From PALSA-612 sp046729255 (lineage in GTDB: Bacteria; Actinomycetota; Thermoleophilia; Gaiellales; Gaiellaceae), in contig JBKPGF010000013.1 in the NCBI GenBank assembly GCA_046729255.1, positions 1 to 64,000 of the forward strand: a stretch of DNA of 64,000 nucleotides, in the 5' to 3' direction. Positions 7,166 to 15,337 of this stretch are shown here, piece after piece; positions within the stretch are counted from its first letter, which is position 1; each line of letters begins with the position of its first letter. The notes below the pieces were generated by a model that was not told the origin of the DNA, searched no databases, and saw only the letters and a list, made by a program, of their open reading frames with translations. The position numbers and the translations under genes are program-made.

Positions 7166-8119
7166 ATGCGGCTCTGCCTGATGATCGAAGGGCAGGAGGA
7201 CGTCTCCTGGGACGAGTGGCTGGCCCTCGCCGACGTCTGTGAGCGGGCTGGGCTCGACGGCCTGTTCCGGTCTGACCACTACCTCTCGGTCGTCGGCAAG
7301 CGCGAGCGGTCGTCGCTCGACGCGTTGGCGACGCTCGCCGCGCTCTCGATGAGGACCGAGCGGATCCGGCTCGGAACGCTCGTCTCTCCGGTCACCTTCC
7401 GCCATCCGTCCGTGCTCGCGAAGTCCATTGCCACCATCGACCACGCGTCGGGCGGCCGCATCGAGCTCGGGCTCGGCGCAGGCTGGAACGAGGAGGAGCA
7501 CGCGGCTTACGGCTTCGAGTTCCCTCAGCTCGGGACGCGGATGGAGCTGCTCGAAGAGCAGACGGAGATCGTCCATCGACAGTGGACCGAGGACACGGTG
7601 ACGTTCGAGGGTCGTCACTACCGCCTGGACGAATGCCCGGCACTCCCCAAGCCGTTCCAGGAGCCGCACCCGCCGCTCATCCTCGGCGGCAGTGCGGGGC
7701 CGCGGTCTGTCGCCCTCGCCGCCCTCTTCGCGGACGAGTACAACACGCTGCTGGCGTCGATCGAGGATTGCCGCGACCGGCGGGCAACCCTGGCAGCGGC
7801 GTGCGAGGCGGTCGGCCGCGATCCGGCGACGCTGCCGCTCTCGCTCATGGCCACGTGCGTCGTCGGGGAGGACCGCGGCCAGGTGCTCGAGCGAGTGCGC
7901 GCGTTGCTGGGCGTCTGGGGCTCCGAGGACGACCCGGAGGTGGTGTTCTCGGACCGCGAGCACCGGTGGGTCGCGGGGACGCCTGAGGAGGTCGTCGAGC
8001 GGCTCCGGGCGCTCGCAGAGGCCGGCGTGGAGCGTGTCTACCTTCAGCACCTCGTCCCTGAGGACACAGCGATGGTCGAGCTCATCGGCGACGAGGTCCT
8101 GGCGGCGCTCGCGGAGTAG
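7166..8119 (+). CDS. LLM-class F420-dependent oxidoreductase
   Basis: The 317-residue protein is a luciferase-like monooxygenase fold (TIM barrel). It shows GLDGLFRSDHYLSV, LGTLVSPVTFRHPSVLAKSIATIDHASGGRIELGLGAGWNEEEHAAYG and PPLILGGSAGPRSVALAA. The family uses F420H2 or FMNH2 and is greatly expanded in Actinobacteria. Absence of a catalytic monooxygenase partner and the TIDHASGGRIELGLGAGW motif favour the F420 subgroup. The substrate is unknown. It is followed after four bases by a phosphoribosyltransferase gene, so the two may be co-transcribed. Confidence 0.85.
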   Translation: MRLCLMIEGQEDVSWDEWLALADVCERAGLDGLFRSDHYLSVVGKRERSSLDALATLAALSMRTERIRLGTLVSPVTFRHPSVLAKSIATIDHASGGRIELGLGAGWNEEEHAAYGFEFPQLGTRMELLEEQTEIVHRQWTEDTVTFEGRHYRLDECPALPKPFQEPHPPLILGGSAGPRSVALAALFADEYNTLLASIEDCRDRRATLAAACEAVGRDPATLPLSLMATCVVGEDRGQVLERVRALLGVWGSEDDPEVVFSDREHRWVAGTPEEVVERLRALAEAGVERVYLQHLVPEDTAMVELIGDEVLAALAE

Positions 8120-8123
8120 CGGC

Positions 8124-8768
8124 GTGCGGCGGTTCCGGGACCGCGCGGAGGCCGGCGTCGAGCTCGGCGAGCGGCTGGCGCCGGAGTACGCTGGACGCGA
8201 CGACGTGCTCGTGCTGGCGCTGCCGCGCGGCGGTGTCGTCGTCGGGCGTGAGGTGGCGAGCCTGCTCGCCGCTCCGCTCGATGTCGTCGTCGTGAGGAAG
8301 CTCGGCTTTCCGGGCCAGGACGAGCTGGCCATGGGCGCGATCGCGAGCGGCGGCGCGCGCGTCCTGAACGAGGAGCTCCTCGCCCAGACGGGACTGCCGT
8401 ACGACCGCGTGGAGGCCGTCGTCCAGCGTGAGCTCGCGGAGCTGGCGAGGCGCGAGGAGGCCTACCGCGGCACTCGCCCCGCGCCCGAGATCACGGGCAA
8501 GACCGCGATCGTCGTCGACGACGGACTCGCCACCGGGTCGACCATGCTCGCGGCTGTGCAGGCGCTGCGTTCACAGGGTCCTGCTCGCATCGTCGTCGCC
8601 GTGCCGACTGCCCCGCCGCAGACGTGCGAGGCGCTCGAGCGGGTCGCCGACGAGGTCGTCTGCCTCCGACAGCCGTATCCGTTCTACGCCGTCGGGCTCT
8701 CGTACGAGGACTTCTCTGAGGTCGACGACGACGAGGTGCGGCGGCTGCTCGACTCGCGGTCGGCATAG
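8124..8768 (+). CDS. phosphoribosyltransferase-family protein
   Basis: From the GTG at 8124 this encodes 214 residues with the type I phosphoribosyltransferase fold. The PRPP loop is TAIVVDDGLATGSTMLAAV (about 130-148), with the acidic pair DD before the loop, and the N-terminal LPRGGVVVGREVA strand and LDVVVVRKLGFPGQDELAMGAI are family-typical. Such proteins are annotated as predicted phosphoribosyltransferases, often paired with dienelactone hydrolases, and have no defined substrate. Its last 85 bases overlap, on the opposite strand, the end of the transposase gene. Confidence 0.82.
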   Translation: MRRFRDRAEAGVELGERLAPEYAGRDDVLVLALPRGGVVVGREVASLLAAPLDVVVVRKLGFPGQDELAMGAIASGGARVLNEELLAQTGLPYDRVEAVVQRELAELARREEAYRGTRPAPEITGKTAIVVDDGLATGSTMLAAVQALRSQGPARIVVAVPTAPPQTCEALERVADEVVCLRQPYPFYAVGLSYEDFSEVDDDEVRRLLDSRSA

Positions 8769-9187
8769 CCGGCCCACGGCCACGGCTGATCGGTGTGGAT
8801 GCCGGCGCGCGCCGGGTTGTCGAGCACGTAGCGGCAAGCTGCTTCCAGGTGCGCCTCGTCTCGGATCACCCAGGCGGAGAAGCGGCTCTCGAACAGGTGC
8901 CCGCGGCGGTCGTGGCGACGGTTAAAACGCTGCGCGTAGGTCGTGTGCAGGGCATGCAGGCGGCTCGAGAGTGTCGCGATAGCCGTTTCGAGTACGAGGT
9001 GGTAGTGCGTGTCCATGAGGCACCACGCATGGCACGTCCAGTCGGCTTTCTTGCTCGCCGCCTCGAACAGCGACAGAAACTCGAGCCGGTCGATGTCATG
9101 AACGAACAGCGCTTGGCCGTGCACCCCGCGTGCCGTCACGTGGTAGATGCCCTCGGGGGGTAGTTCACAGCGGAGTGCTCGTACCAT
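8684..9187 (-). CDS. REP-associated tyrosine transposase (RAYT, IS200-like)
   Basis: The 167-residue protein is a Y1-type HUH nuclease. It has GIYHVTARGVHGQALF at the start, the metal-binding THYHLVLET (His-x-His) and the catalytic tyrosine region AQRFNRRHDRRGHLFESRF. RAYTs cut single-stranded DNA at repetitive palindromes and are usually single-copy domesticated genes. The core ends near the WAGYADRE motif; the last 20 residues are Ser-rich and encoded antisense to the phosphoribosyltransferase 3' end. All catalytic motifs look intact. A palindromic and tandem repeat lies just upstream (9261-9298), fitting a REP-like partner. Confidence 0.85.
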   Translation of the reverse strand: MVRALRCELPPEGIYHVTARGVHGQALFVHDIDRLEFLSLFEAASKKADWTCHAWCLMDTHYHLVLETAIATLSSRLHALHTTYAQRFNRRHDRRGHLFESRFSAWVIRDEAHLEAACRYVLDNPARAGIHTDQPWPWAGYADRESSSRRTSSSSTSEKSSYESPTA

Positions 9188-9260
9188 GGTCCGAGCCTAC
9201 GAGTCGGACAGGCGAACGCAAGGGTCGGCGTCGATATCGGCACAGACATTGACCTCCAAG

Positions 9261-9298
9261 GGGTCAGTCTCAGTGTCTGACCCTGGGTCTGACCCTGG
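9261..9298. repeat. REP-like palindrome with 12-bp tandem repeat
   Basis: GGGTCAG at 9261-9267 is the inverted complement of CTGACCC at 9277-9283 and again at 9289-9295. GTCTGACCCTGG is perfectly repeated in tandem at 9275-9286 and 9287-9298. The unit lies between the RAYT start and the 3' end of the flavoprotein gene. It could be a RAYT recognition hairpin or a terminator for the flavoprotein gene's neighbour. Confidence 0.5.
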
Positions 9299-9305
9299 AG
9301 CTGTC

Positions 9306-10637
9306 TTAAAGAGGCAGGTCGCGGGCGGCGAAGGAGATCGCCTCGGAGAACGTCGGGAAGGGCTGGATAGTGTCGCGGAGCACGTCGATGGGCACCTCGG
9401 CGCGGATGGCGAGGGTCGCCTGCTGCAGCCACTCGCCCGCCTCGGGGCCGACGGCGACAGCGCCGACGACGACGCCGCGTGTGGGATCCGCGACGAGCCG
9501 CACGAAGCCGTTCCGCTTCGGCCGCTCGTACGTCGACGACCGCGACGTGCGATTCACCTCCCACGAGGCGCTGACGAGCCCGTCGCCCTCGACGGTGCCC
9601 ACCTGGGCGACCTGGGGATCCGTGAAGACGACCGCCGGCACGGCGCGGTAGTCGGCGGCCCGACGCTCCCCGCCGACGTTCGCCGTCGCCACGCGAGCCT
9701 GGTACTTCGCAACGTGCGTGAAGAGCGAGACCCCAGTGACGTCGCCGATCGCCCAGACGTTTTCCGCCGCCGCGAGGTGCTCGTCGACGACGATTCCGTG
9801 GTCGGAGAGCTCGACTCCGAGGCGCTCGAGGCCGAGCCCGTGAACCGTCGGCGTGCGGCCGACGGCGAGCAGCAGTCGCTCGGCCGAGACCGAGCCGCCG
9901 TCGTCGAGCGACAGCGTCACACCGCCGTCGTCTGCGGCGACACGTGCCACACCCGCACCGCACCGCACCACCACGCCTTCTTGCTCGAGGCGCTCCTGTA
10001 GCAAGTTCGCGGCGTCCTCGGCCATCTTCGTCAGCAGCCTGCTGCGCTGGACGATCGTCACGCGAGCGCCCAAGCGGTGGTAGAGCTGTGCGAGCTCGAC
10101 GCCGGATGCGCCGCCGCCGACGACGACGAGCGACCCCGGAACCTCCTTCGCCGCCGTCGCGTCGCTCGTGGTCCAGTGCGGCACGTCGCCGACTCCTTCG
10201 ATCGGCGGCAGCGCTGGACGGGAGCCGGTCGCGACCACGAGCTTGTCGAACGGGAGCTCGCGGCCCTCGACGTCGAGGACGCCGGGTGCCTGCACGACCG
10301 CGTTACCGCGAACGAGCTCGGTGCCGCGGTCCGCGAGCCACGTGCCGTGCCCTTCGTCGTCGTAGCCCTCGACGACCTGGTCCCGCCACCAGAACACGCG
10401 ATCGATGTCGAGCTCGCCGCTGACCGCCTCGCCAGCACCGGGCGCCTGCCGGGCGGCAGCGAGTAGCTCGGGCGCACGCAGCAGGGTCTTCGAGGGCATG
10501 CACGCCCAGAAGGTGCACTCGCCACCGACGAGCGCACGCTCCACGAGTGTCAGCTCGAGACCGGCGTCGAGACGGCTCGCCGCCCCGACGAATGCCTCTC
10601 CCGCGGAGCCTCCCCCGAGGACGACGACCCGCGTCAC
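9306..10637 (-). CDS. pyridine nucleotide-disulfide oxidoreductase (dihydrolipoamide dehydrogenase/mercuric reductase-like)
   Basis: Starting at GTG 10637, this 443-residue flavoprotein has the FAD-binding GGGSAGEAFV motif and the redox-active disulfide GGECTFWACMPSKTLLRA. It also has the NAD(P) motif VVVGGGASGVELAQ (about 172-185), the second FAD motif NVWAIGDVTG and a C-terminal dimer domain. The usual C-terminal His-Pro-Thr-x-x-Glu catalytic dyad reads QPFPTFSE here, so the acid/base His is absent and activity may differ from lipoamide dehydrogenase. Its GTG overlaps the egtD stop (GTGA), placing it in the egtB-egtD operon, possibly acting on a thiol/disulfide of low molecular weight. Confidence 0.82.
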   Translation of the reverse strand: MTRVVVLGGGSAGEAFVGAASRLDAGLELTLVERALVGGECTFWACMPSKTLLRAPELLAAARQAPGAGEAVSGELDIDRVFWWRDQVVEGYDDEGHGTWLADRGTELVRGNAVVQAPGVLDVEGRELPFDKLVVATGSRPALPPIEGVGDVPHWTTSDATAAKEVPGSLVVVGGGASGVELAQLYHRLGARVTIVQRSRLLTKMAEDAANLLQERLEQEGVVVRCGAGVARVAADDGGVTLSLDDGGSVSAERLLLAVGRTPTVHGLGLERLGVELSDHGIVVDEHLAAAENVWAIGDVTGVSLFTHVAKYQARVATANVGGERRAADYRAVPAVVFTDPQVAQVGTVEGDGLVSASWEVNRTSRSSTYERPKRNGFVRLVADPTRGVVVGAVAVGPEAGEWLQQATLAIRAEVPIDVLRDTIQPFPTFSEAISFAARDLPL

Positions 10638-11632
10638 TCGCTCCCCGCCGAGAACGACAGGGAGAGGGCGAAGTCCCCGTCTGGGTCCTCCCACCAGTGT
10701 GCGAGCTCGAAGCCGGCGTTCCCGAGCTCCGTTTCCAGCCCGGTGCGCCGGAACTTGTCGGAGATTTCGGTGTGCAGCTCCTCGCCCGCAGCGAAGTCGA
10801 CTTCGAGCTCGAGGTCGGCGACACGCACGCGCTGGTCGACATCCGAGCGCAGCAGCATCTCCATCCACTCGTTCTCGGAATCCCAACGTGCGACGTGCGT
10901 GAACCGCGCCGGGTCGAAGTCGCCCCCGAGCTCGCGGTTGATGACGTTCAAGACGTTCCGGTTGAACTCGGCGGTGACGCCTCTAGAGTCGTTGTACGCG
11001 AGCTCCATCCGCGCCGGATCTTTCACGAGATCGGCGCCGAGGAGCAGCGCCTCGCCGGTCCCGAGCAGGCCATGAAGTGCGTTGAGGAATCCCGCGCGCT
11101 GCTCGCCTGTCAGGTTGCCGATGGACGAGCCGAGAAAGGCGAACAACCGCCGTCGTCCCTCGGGCAGCCACACGAGGTGGTGCTCGAAGTCCCCTACGAC
11201 GCCGTGCACCTCGATCCCCGGGTACTCATCGGCGATCGCGGCGGCCGCCTCGCGCAGCGCCTGCTCGGAGACGTCGAAGGGGACGAAGCGCTTGAGGTAG
11301 CCCGCCTCGACCATCGCGTCGAGCAGCAGGCGCGTCTTCTCGGAAGACCCGGAGCCCGGCTCGACGAGCGTGTTCGCGGCCGTCAGCAGCGCGACGTCGT
11401 GGGCGTGCTCGGCGAGGATGACGCGCTCCCGGTCGGTGAGGTAGTACTCGGGCAGCCGCGTGATCTCCTCGAAGAGTTCAGAGCCGCGCTCGTCGTAGAA
11501 CCACTTCGGGGGGAGCTCCTTCGGCGTCGACGTGAGCCCGACGCGGACGTCCTCGCGCATCGCCTGGAGCCGGTCCTCCGGTGTGAGGTAGACGTCGACC
11601 TGAAGCGTTGCGGAAGGAGCGCCGTCCGTCAT
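10634..11632 (-). CDS. egtD: L-histidine Nalpha-methyltransferase EgtD
   Basis: The 332-residue protein matches EgtD, which trimethylates histidine to hercynine with SAM in ergothioneine biosynthesis. It shows GLTSTPKELPPKWFYDERGSELFEEITRLPEYYLTDRE at the N-terminus, the SAM-binding LVEPGSGSSEKTRLLLDA and FLGSSIGNLTGEQR. The length is standard. ATG at 11632 overlaps the egtB stop (ATGA); the in-frame ATG further upstream lies inside egtB. It is the second gene of egtB-egtD-flavoprotein. Typical partners egtA, egtC and egtE are not adjacent. Confidence 0.93.
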   Translation of the reverse strand: MTDGAPSATLQVDVYLTPEDRLQAMREDVRVGLTSTPKELPPKWFYDERGSELFEEITRLPEYYLTDRERVILAEHAHDVALLTAANTLVEPGSGSSEKTRLLLDAMVEAGYLKRFVPFDVSEQALREAAAAIADEYPGIEVHGVVGDFEHHLVWLPEGRRRLFAFLGSSIGNLTGEQRAGFLNALHGLLGTGEALLLGADLVKDPARMELAYNDSRGVTAEFNRNVLNVINRELGGDFDPARFTHVARWDSENEWMEMLLRSDVDQRVRVADLELEVDFAAGEELHTEISDKFRRTGLETELGNAGFELAHWWEDPDGDFALSLSFSAGSE

Positions 11633-12744
11633 GCGGCCCTCACGCAACGGAAGCCGGCGAAGATCTGCCGCCGGATGGGGAGGTCCCAGTTGCGGAACGT
11701 CACGCGGGCGACGGTGGGGCTCGTGGCCCACGACGCGCCGCGGAGCACCTTGTACTGCGGGCCGAAGAACACCTCCGAGTATTCGGCGTACGGGAAGGGA
11801 CGAAAGCCCGGGTACCCGTGGAAGTCAGAGGAGGTCCACTCCCAGACCGAGCCCACGCCCAGGAGCACGTCGAGCTTCGCCGCACGCTCCCACTCTGCCT
11901 CGGTGGGCAGCCGCTTGCCCGCCCACCGGGCGTAGGCTGCGGCCTCGTCCCAAGAGACGTGCTGCACGGGCTCGTCGGGCGGGACCGGCTCGACGGCGCC
12001 GAAGCGCCGTCGGTGCCACCCAGAAAGGCGCTCCTCCCAGAACTGCGGTGGCTCGGGCCAGCCGCCGTCGGCGAGAAACGCTGCGTACTCCGCGTTCGAG
12101 ACGGGATTGGCATCGATCACGAAGCCGGCGGTCTCGGCCGCGTGCGCGGGACGTTCGTTGTCGTACGCCCACGGCTCGTCGTCGGTGCCCATGACGAACG
12201 AGCCCGCGTCGACCAGCACCTCGTCGGGGCCCTCCTGCAGGCGCCGACATCTGCCGCCGGCGTGCTCCACGCCGGACAGCTGGATCGTCTGGAGCATTGT
12301 CTCCACGTGCTGCTGCTCGTGCTGGACGACGAGACCGAAGGCGAAGCCGTCACGGAGCAACGGATCGTCGTCGTCCAGCTCCAGCTCCTCGAGCACCTCG
12401 AGCGTCCGGGCCCGCACGTCCTCGAGATAGCGGCGCGCGGCGCCGGGATCGAGCAGCTCGAGCGACGGACGCTCCTCCCGCTCGTGGGCGAACGCGTCGT
12501 ACGTGTCGTCGCTGTCCGGGAAGATCGGCCGCGCGCCGCCGAGCCGCCGCGAGATCCAGAGCTCCTCGAAGTGGCCGATATGCGCGAGGTCCCAGACGAG
12601 CGGGGACATGAGCGGCGAGACCTGCCGAGCGAGTTCCTCGTCCGAGAACGGCGCGAGCAGTGCGGTCGTCCGTGTACGCGCTTCAGCCAGCTCGGCCGCG
12701 ATGCGCTCTTTCAGCTGCACCGTCACTTCAGCAGTTCCCGGCAT
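11629..12744 (-). CDS. egtB: ergothioneine biosynthesis sulfoxide synthase EgtB
   Basis: The 371-residue protein has the two-domain EgtB layout. An N-terminal DinB-like helical domain carries the iron ligands (WDLAHIGHFEEL and HEQQHVETM, the His-x3-His-x-Glu motif). A C-terminal formylglycine-generating-enzyme-like domain has SFVMGTDDEPWAYDNERP, PVQHVSWDEAAAYARWAGKRLPTEAEWE and LRGASWAT. EgtB is an iron enzyme joining hercynine with a cysteine-type thiol and oxygen. It is somewhat shorter than mycobacterial EgtB (about 430). ATG 12744 is chosen; an upstream ATG at 12780 and a GTG at 12723 are alternatives. It heads the operon. Confidence 0.9.
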   Translation of the reverse strand: MPGTAEVTVQLKERIAAELAEARTRTTALLAPFSDEELARQVSPLMSPLVWDLAHIGHFEELWISRRLGGARPIFPDSDDTYDAFAHEREERPSLELLDPGAARRYLEDVRARTLEVLEELELDDDDPLLRDGFAFGLVVQHEQQHVETMLQTIQLSGVEHAGGRCRRLQEGPDEVLVDAGSFVMGTDDEPWAYDNERPAHAAETAGFVIDANPVSNAEYAAFLADGGWPEPPQFWEERLSGWHRRRFGAVEPVPPDEPVQHVSWDEAAAYARWAGKRLPTEAEWERAAKLDVLLGVGSVWEWTSSDFHGYPGFRPFPYAEYSEVFFGPQYKVLRGASWATSPTVARVTFRNWDLPIRRQIFAGFRCVRAA

Positions 12745-12784
12745 TGGAGCGCGAAGTCTAGGCATCGGGCGATGATGCACCGGG

Positions 12785-13930
12785 ATGCGCGAGGTTCTCG
12801 TCGTCTGCCCGACCGATCGTGACCGTCACGCTGCACGTTCGACCGACTTCGCCGTTCGGTTCGCCGGGCCCGACCTCGATCTGGGCGGGATCGACGCCCG
12901 CGCGCTGCTCGACGAGCTCGCGTCGGTGCCGGCCGACGGCGTCGTCGCCACGAAGGATCGTTCGGCACTGCTCGCCGCGCTCGTCGCCGAGCGGCGAGGT
13001 CTGCCCGGGCCCAGCCCTCGGGCGATCGTGTCCTGCCAGCACAAGCCCACCTCGCGGGCGATCCAGCAACGTGTCGCACCCGACGCGACGCCGCGCTTCG
13101 CGCTGCTCGACGGCGAGCCGCCTTTCCCCCCGCCCTGGTGGGTGAAGCCGGTCGTGGGGCGGCTCTCGCAGGAGGCTCGTCGCGCAGACTCGGTTCCCGA
13201 TCTCGCCGTCCTCCACGAGGACAGCGAGTACCGGGACGAGTACGCCGCCCTCGCCGGGCTGACCGCGAACGACGTGCGCGGCTTCCTCGTCGAGGAGCTC
13301 GTCACGGGGGATGAGGTCACTCTGGAGGGCTACGTGCACGACGACGGCGTGACCGTGATCGGTGTCACTGATTCAGTGAAGTACCCGGGCACGAGCTCGT
13401 TCGAACGCTTCGAGTACCCCTCGGCGCTGCCTGACGAGCGCCTCCGACAGCTCGGCCGGCTGGCGGAGGTGCTCGTTCGGGCGCACGGCCTCGACGCCTG
13501 CTTCTTCAACATCGAGTTCTTCGTGCCCGCCGAAGGTCCCTCGAAGATCGTCGAGCTGAACGCGCGCATCGCGTCGCAGTTCTCTCCGCTCGTCGAGGCG
13601 GTGCACGGCCGCTCGACCTACGACGTGCTCTTCGCCCTCGCCTGTGGCGAGGACCCCCGATGGGACGGCAATCCGCCCAAGGGCGTCGCCATCTCGTATG
13701 TCATGCGGGTGTTCGAAGACGCGGTCGTCCAGTCTGTCCCGGAGGGCGACGACGGGCTCGAGCTCCTCGTCCGGCCGGGCGCCCTGCTCTCCGAGCAGGG
13801 AACGAACGACACCGCAAGCTATCGCCTGGCGATCTTCACCGAGTGGGCGGAGACGCGGGAGGCGGCACGTCGACAGTGCCTGGAGCGGGCGCAGTCGCTG
13901 CACTTCGAGCTCGCAGCCCCAACCCGCTGA
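12785..13930 (+). CDS. ATP-grasp domain enzyme
   Basis: The 381-residue protein has an ATP-grasp core: the ATP-binding Lys in PPWWVKPVVGRLSQEARRADSV, the hinge FLVEELVTGDEVTLEGYVHDDG, and the metal-binding end FFNIEFFVPAEGPSKIVELNARIASQ. These enzymes ligate a carboxylate to an amine through an acyl-phosphate. The product is unknown. It is divergent from egtB with only 40 bases between them, so a role in thiol or amino-acid ligation near ergothioneine synthesis, standing in for the missing egtA, is possible but unproven. Its last 95 bases overlap the converging MFS gene. Confidence 0.82.
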   Translation: MREVLVVCPTDRDRHAARSTDFAVRFAGPDLDLGGIDARALLDELASVPADGVVATKDRSALLAALVAERRGLPGPSPRAIVSCQHKPTSRAIQQRVAPDATPRFALLDGEPPFPPPWWVKPVVGRLSQEARRADSVPDLAVLHEDSEYRDEYAALAGLTANDVRGFLVEELVTGDEVTLEGYVHDDGVTVIGVTDSVKYPGTSSFERFEYPSALPDERLRQLGRLAEVLVRAHGLDACFFNIEFFVPAEGPSKIVELNARIASQFSPLVEAVHGRSTYDVLFALACGEDPRWDGNPPKGVAISYVMRVFEDAVVQSVPEGDDGLELLVRPGALLSEQGTNDTASYRLAIFTEWAETREAARRQCLERAQSLHFELAAPTR

Positions 13931-15305
13931 CAAGGGCGCCGGCGATCGCCAGGCCGGCGGCGACCCACATAGCCGCCTGGAACGCACCCGCAGCCTCCGC
14001 AAGCTGCTCAGCGCTCCGCCTACCGAGCTCGAACGGGTCGCCGGCCGCCGCGTAGACGAGGGAGACGACGACGCCGAGCCCGGCCACGGCCACCAGCTGA
14101 CCGAGGCGCGACACCGTCGTGTTGATGCCGGAGGCGACGCCTGTCAGCTCGTTAGGCGCGGGCTTCAATGCGGTCGACGTGATGGCGGGAACGGTTGCGG
14201 CGAGCCCGATGGAGAAAACGAGCAGTGCGGGGAACATGTCGAGCCAGTAGTTCGCGCCGGGCTCCAGCAGGCCGAGCCAGGCGAGCCCGAAGGCGATGAG
14301 CGCGGGGCCGGCGACGAGAAACGGCCTCGGGCCGATCCGGTCGGCCGCCTTGCCGAACCGGCCGGCGAGCAACCAGAGCACGATGCTGATCGGCGCCACC
14401 ACGAGCCCGGCCTCCGGCGGCGAGTAGCCGAGCACCGACTGCGCGAAGAGCACGAGGAAGAAGAGCGCGCTGCCCAGCGCGGCGTAGACGAAGAACGTCG
14501 CGAGGTTCGCCACCGAGAGGTCGCGGATGCGGAAGAGCGACAGCGGCATCATCGGCTCCTTGACCCGCGACTCGACCCAGATGAAGGCGACGATCGACGC
14601 GCCGGCCAGGCAGAACCCGGCGATGACGGCCGGGCTGGCAAAACCCTGCTCGGGCCCCTCGACGAGGGCCCAGACGAGTGCGCCGACACCGATCGCTCCC
14701 AGCACGATCCCGGGAATGTCGAGATGACGGTGGCGAAGCTGCGTGCGGCACGTATCGCGGGAAACGAGCGTCGCGATCACGGTGACGACGGCGACCGGGA
14801 TGTTGAGGAGGAAGATCCCCCGCCAGGAGACAGCCTCGACGATCGCGCCGCCGACGACGGGCCCGGCGACGGTCGCCGCGCTCGTCCAGGCCGTCCAGGC
14901 GCCGATGGCGCGGCCCGCCTCGTCCTTGTACGTCGCGCGGAGCAGCGCGAGGCTGCCGGGCGTCAGCAACGCGCCGAAGATGCCCTGGATTGCCCGCGCT
15001 GCGATCAGCACCTCGCTCGTCGGGGCAGCGCCGGCGAGCACCGAGGCGACGGCGAAGCCGCTTACGCCGATGACGAACGTGTTCGCGTAGCCGTAGCGGT
15101 CGCCGAGGGCGCCCGCAGGCAGGTAGAGCGCGGCCAGCGCGAGCGAGTAGCTGAGGAACATCCACTGCTCGCCCGTCAGCCCCAGGCCGAGCTCCTCGTC
15201 GATCGTTGGCAGCGCGACGTTGACCACGAAGGCGTCGAGGAACGCCATCGACGAGCCGAGAACCGTGGCCACGAGGACGAGGCGCTTGCGCGACTCCTCG
15301 GTCAT
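13836..15305 (-). CDS. DHA2-type MFS drug/metabolite exporter
   Basis: The 489-residue protein is a 14-span major facilitator of the DHA2 (EmrB/QacA) family. It has the motif C-like stretch near the start (GSSMAFLDAFVVNVALPTI), motif A at GALGDRYGYANTFVIG, and IAARAIQGIFGALLTPGSLALLRATY. It would export drugs or metabolites using the proton gradient; the substrate is not predictable. The C-terminal tail after about residue 465 is polar and Pro-rich and is encoded antisense to the end of the ATP-grasp gene. Confidence 0.88.
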   Translation of the reverse strand: MTEESRKRLVLVATVLGSSMAFLDAFVVNVALPTIDEELGLGLTGEQWMFLSYSLALAALYLPAGALGDRYGYANTFVIGVSGFAVASVLAGAAPTSEVLIAARAIQGIFGALLTPGSLALLRATYKDEAGRAIGAWTAWTSAATVAGPVVGGAIVEAVSWRGIFLLNIPVAVVTVIATLVSRDTCRTQLRHRHLDIPGIVLGAIGVGALVWALVEGPEQGFASPAVIAGFCLAGASIVAFIWVESRVKEPMMPLSLFRIRDLSVANLATFFVYAALGSALFFLVLFAQSVLGYSPPEAGLVVAPISIVLWLLAGRFGKAADRIGPRPFLVAGPALIAFGLAWLGLLEPGANYWLDMFPALLVFSIGLAATVPAITSTALKPAPNELTGVASGINTTVSRLGQLVAVAGLGVVVSLVYAAAGDPFELGRRSAEQLAEAAGAFQAAMWVAAGLAIAGALVSGLGLRARSAATAPAPGTVDVPPPASPPTR

Positions 15306-15337
15306 GTCCCCGCAACCCTACGACGAGGAGGTCTGTC

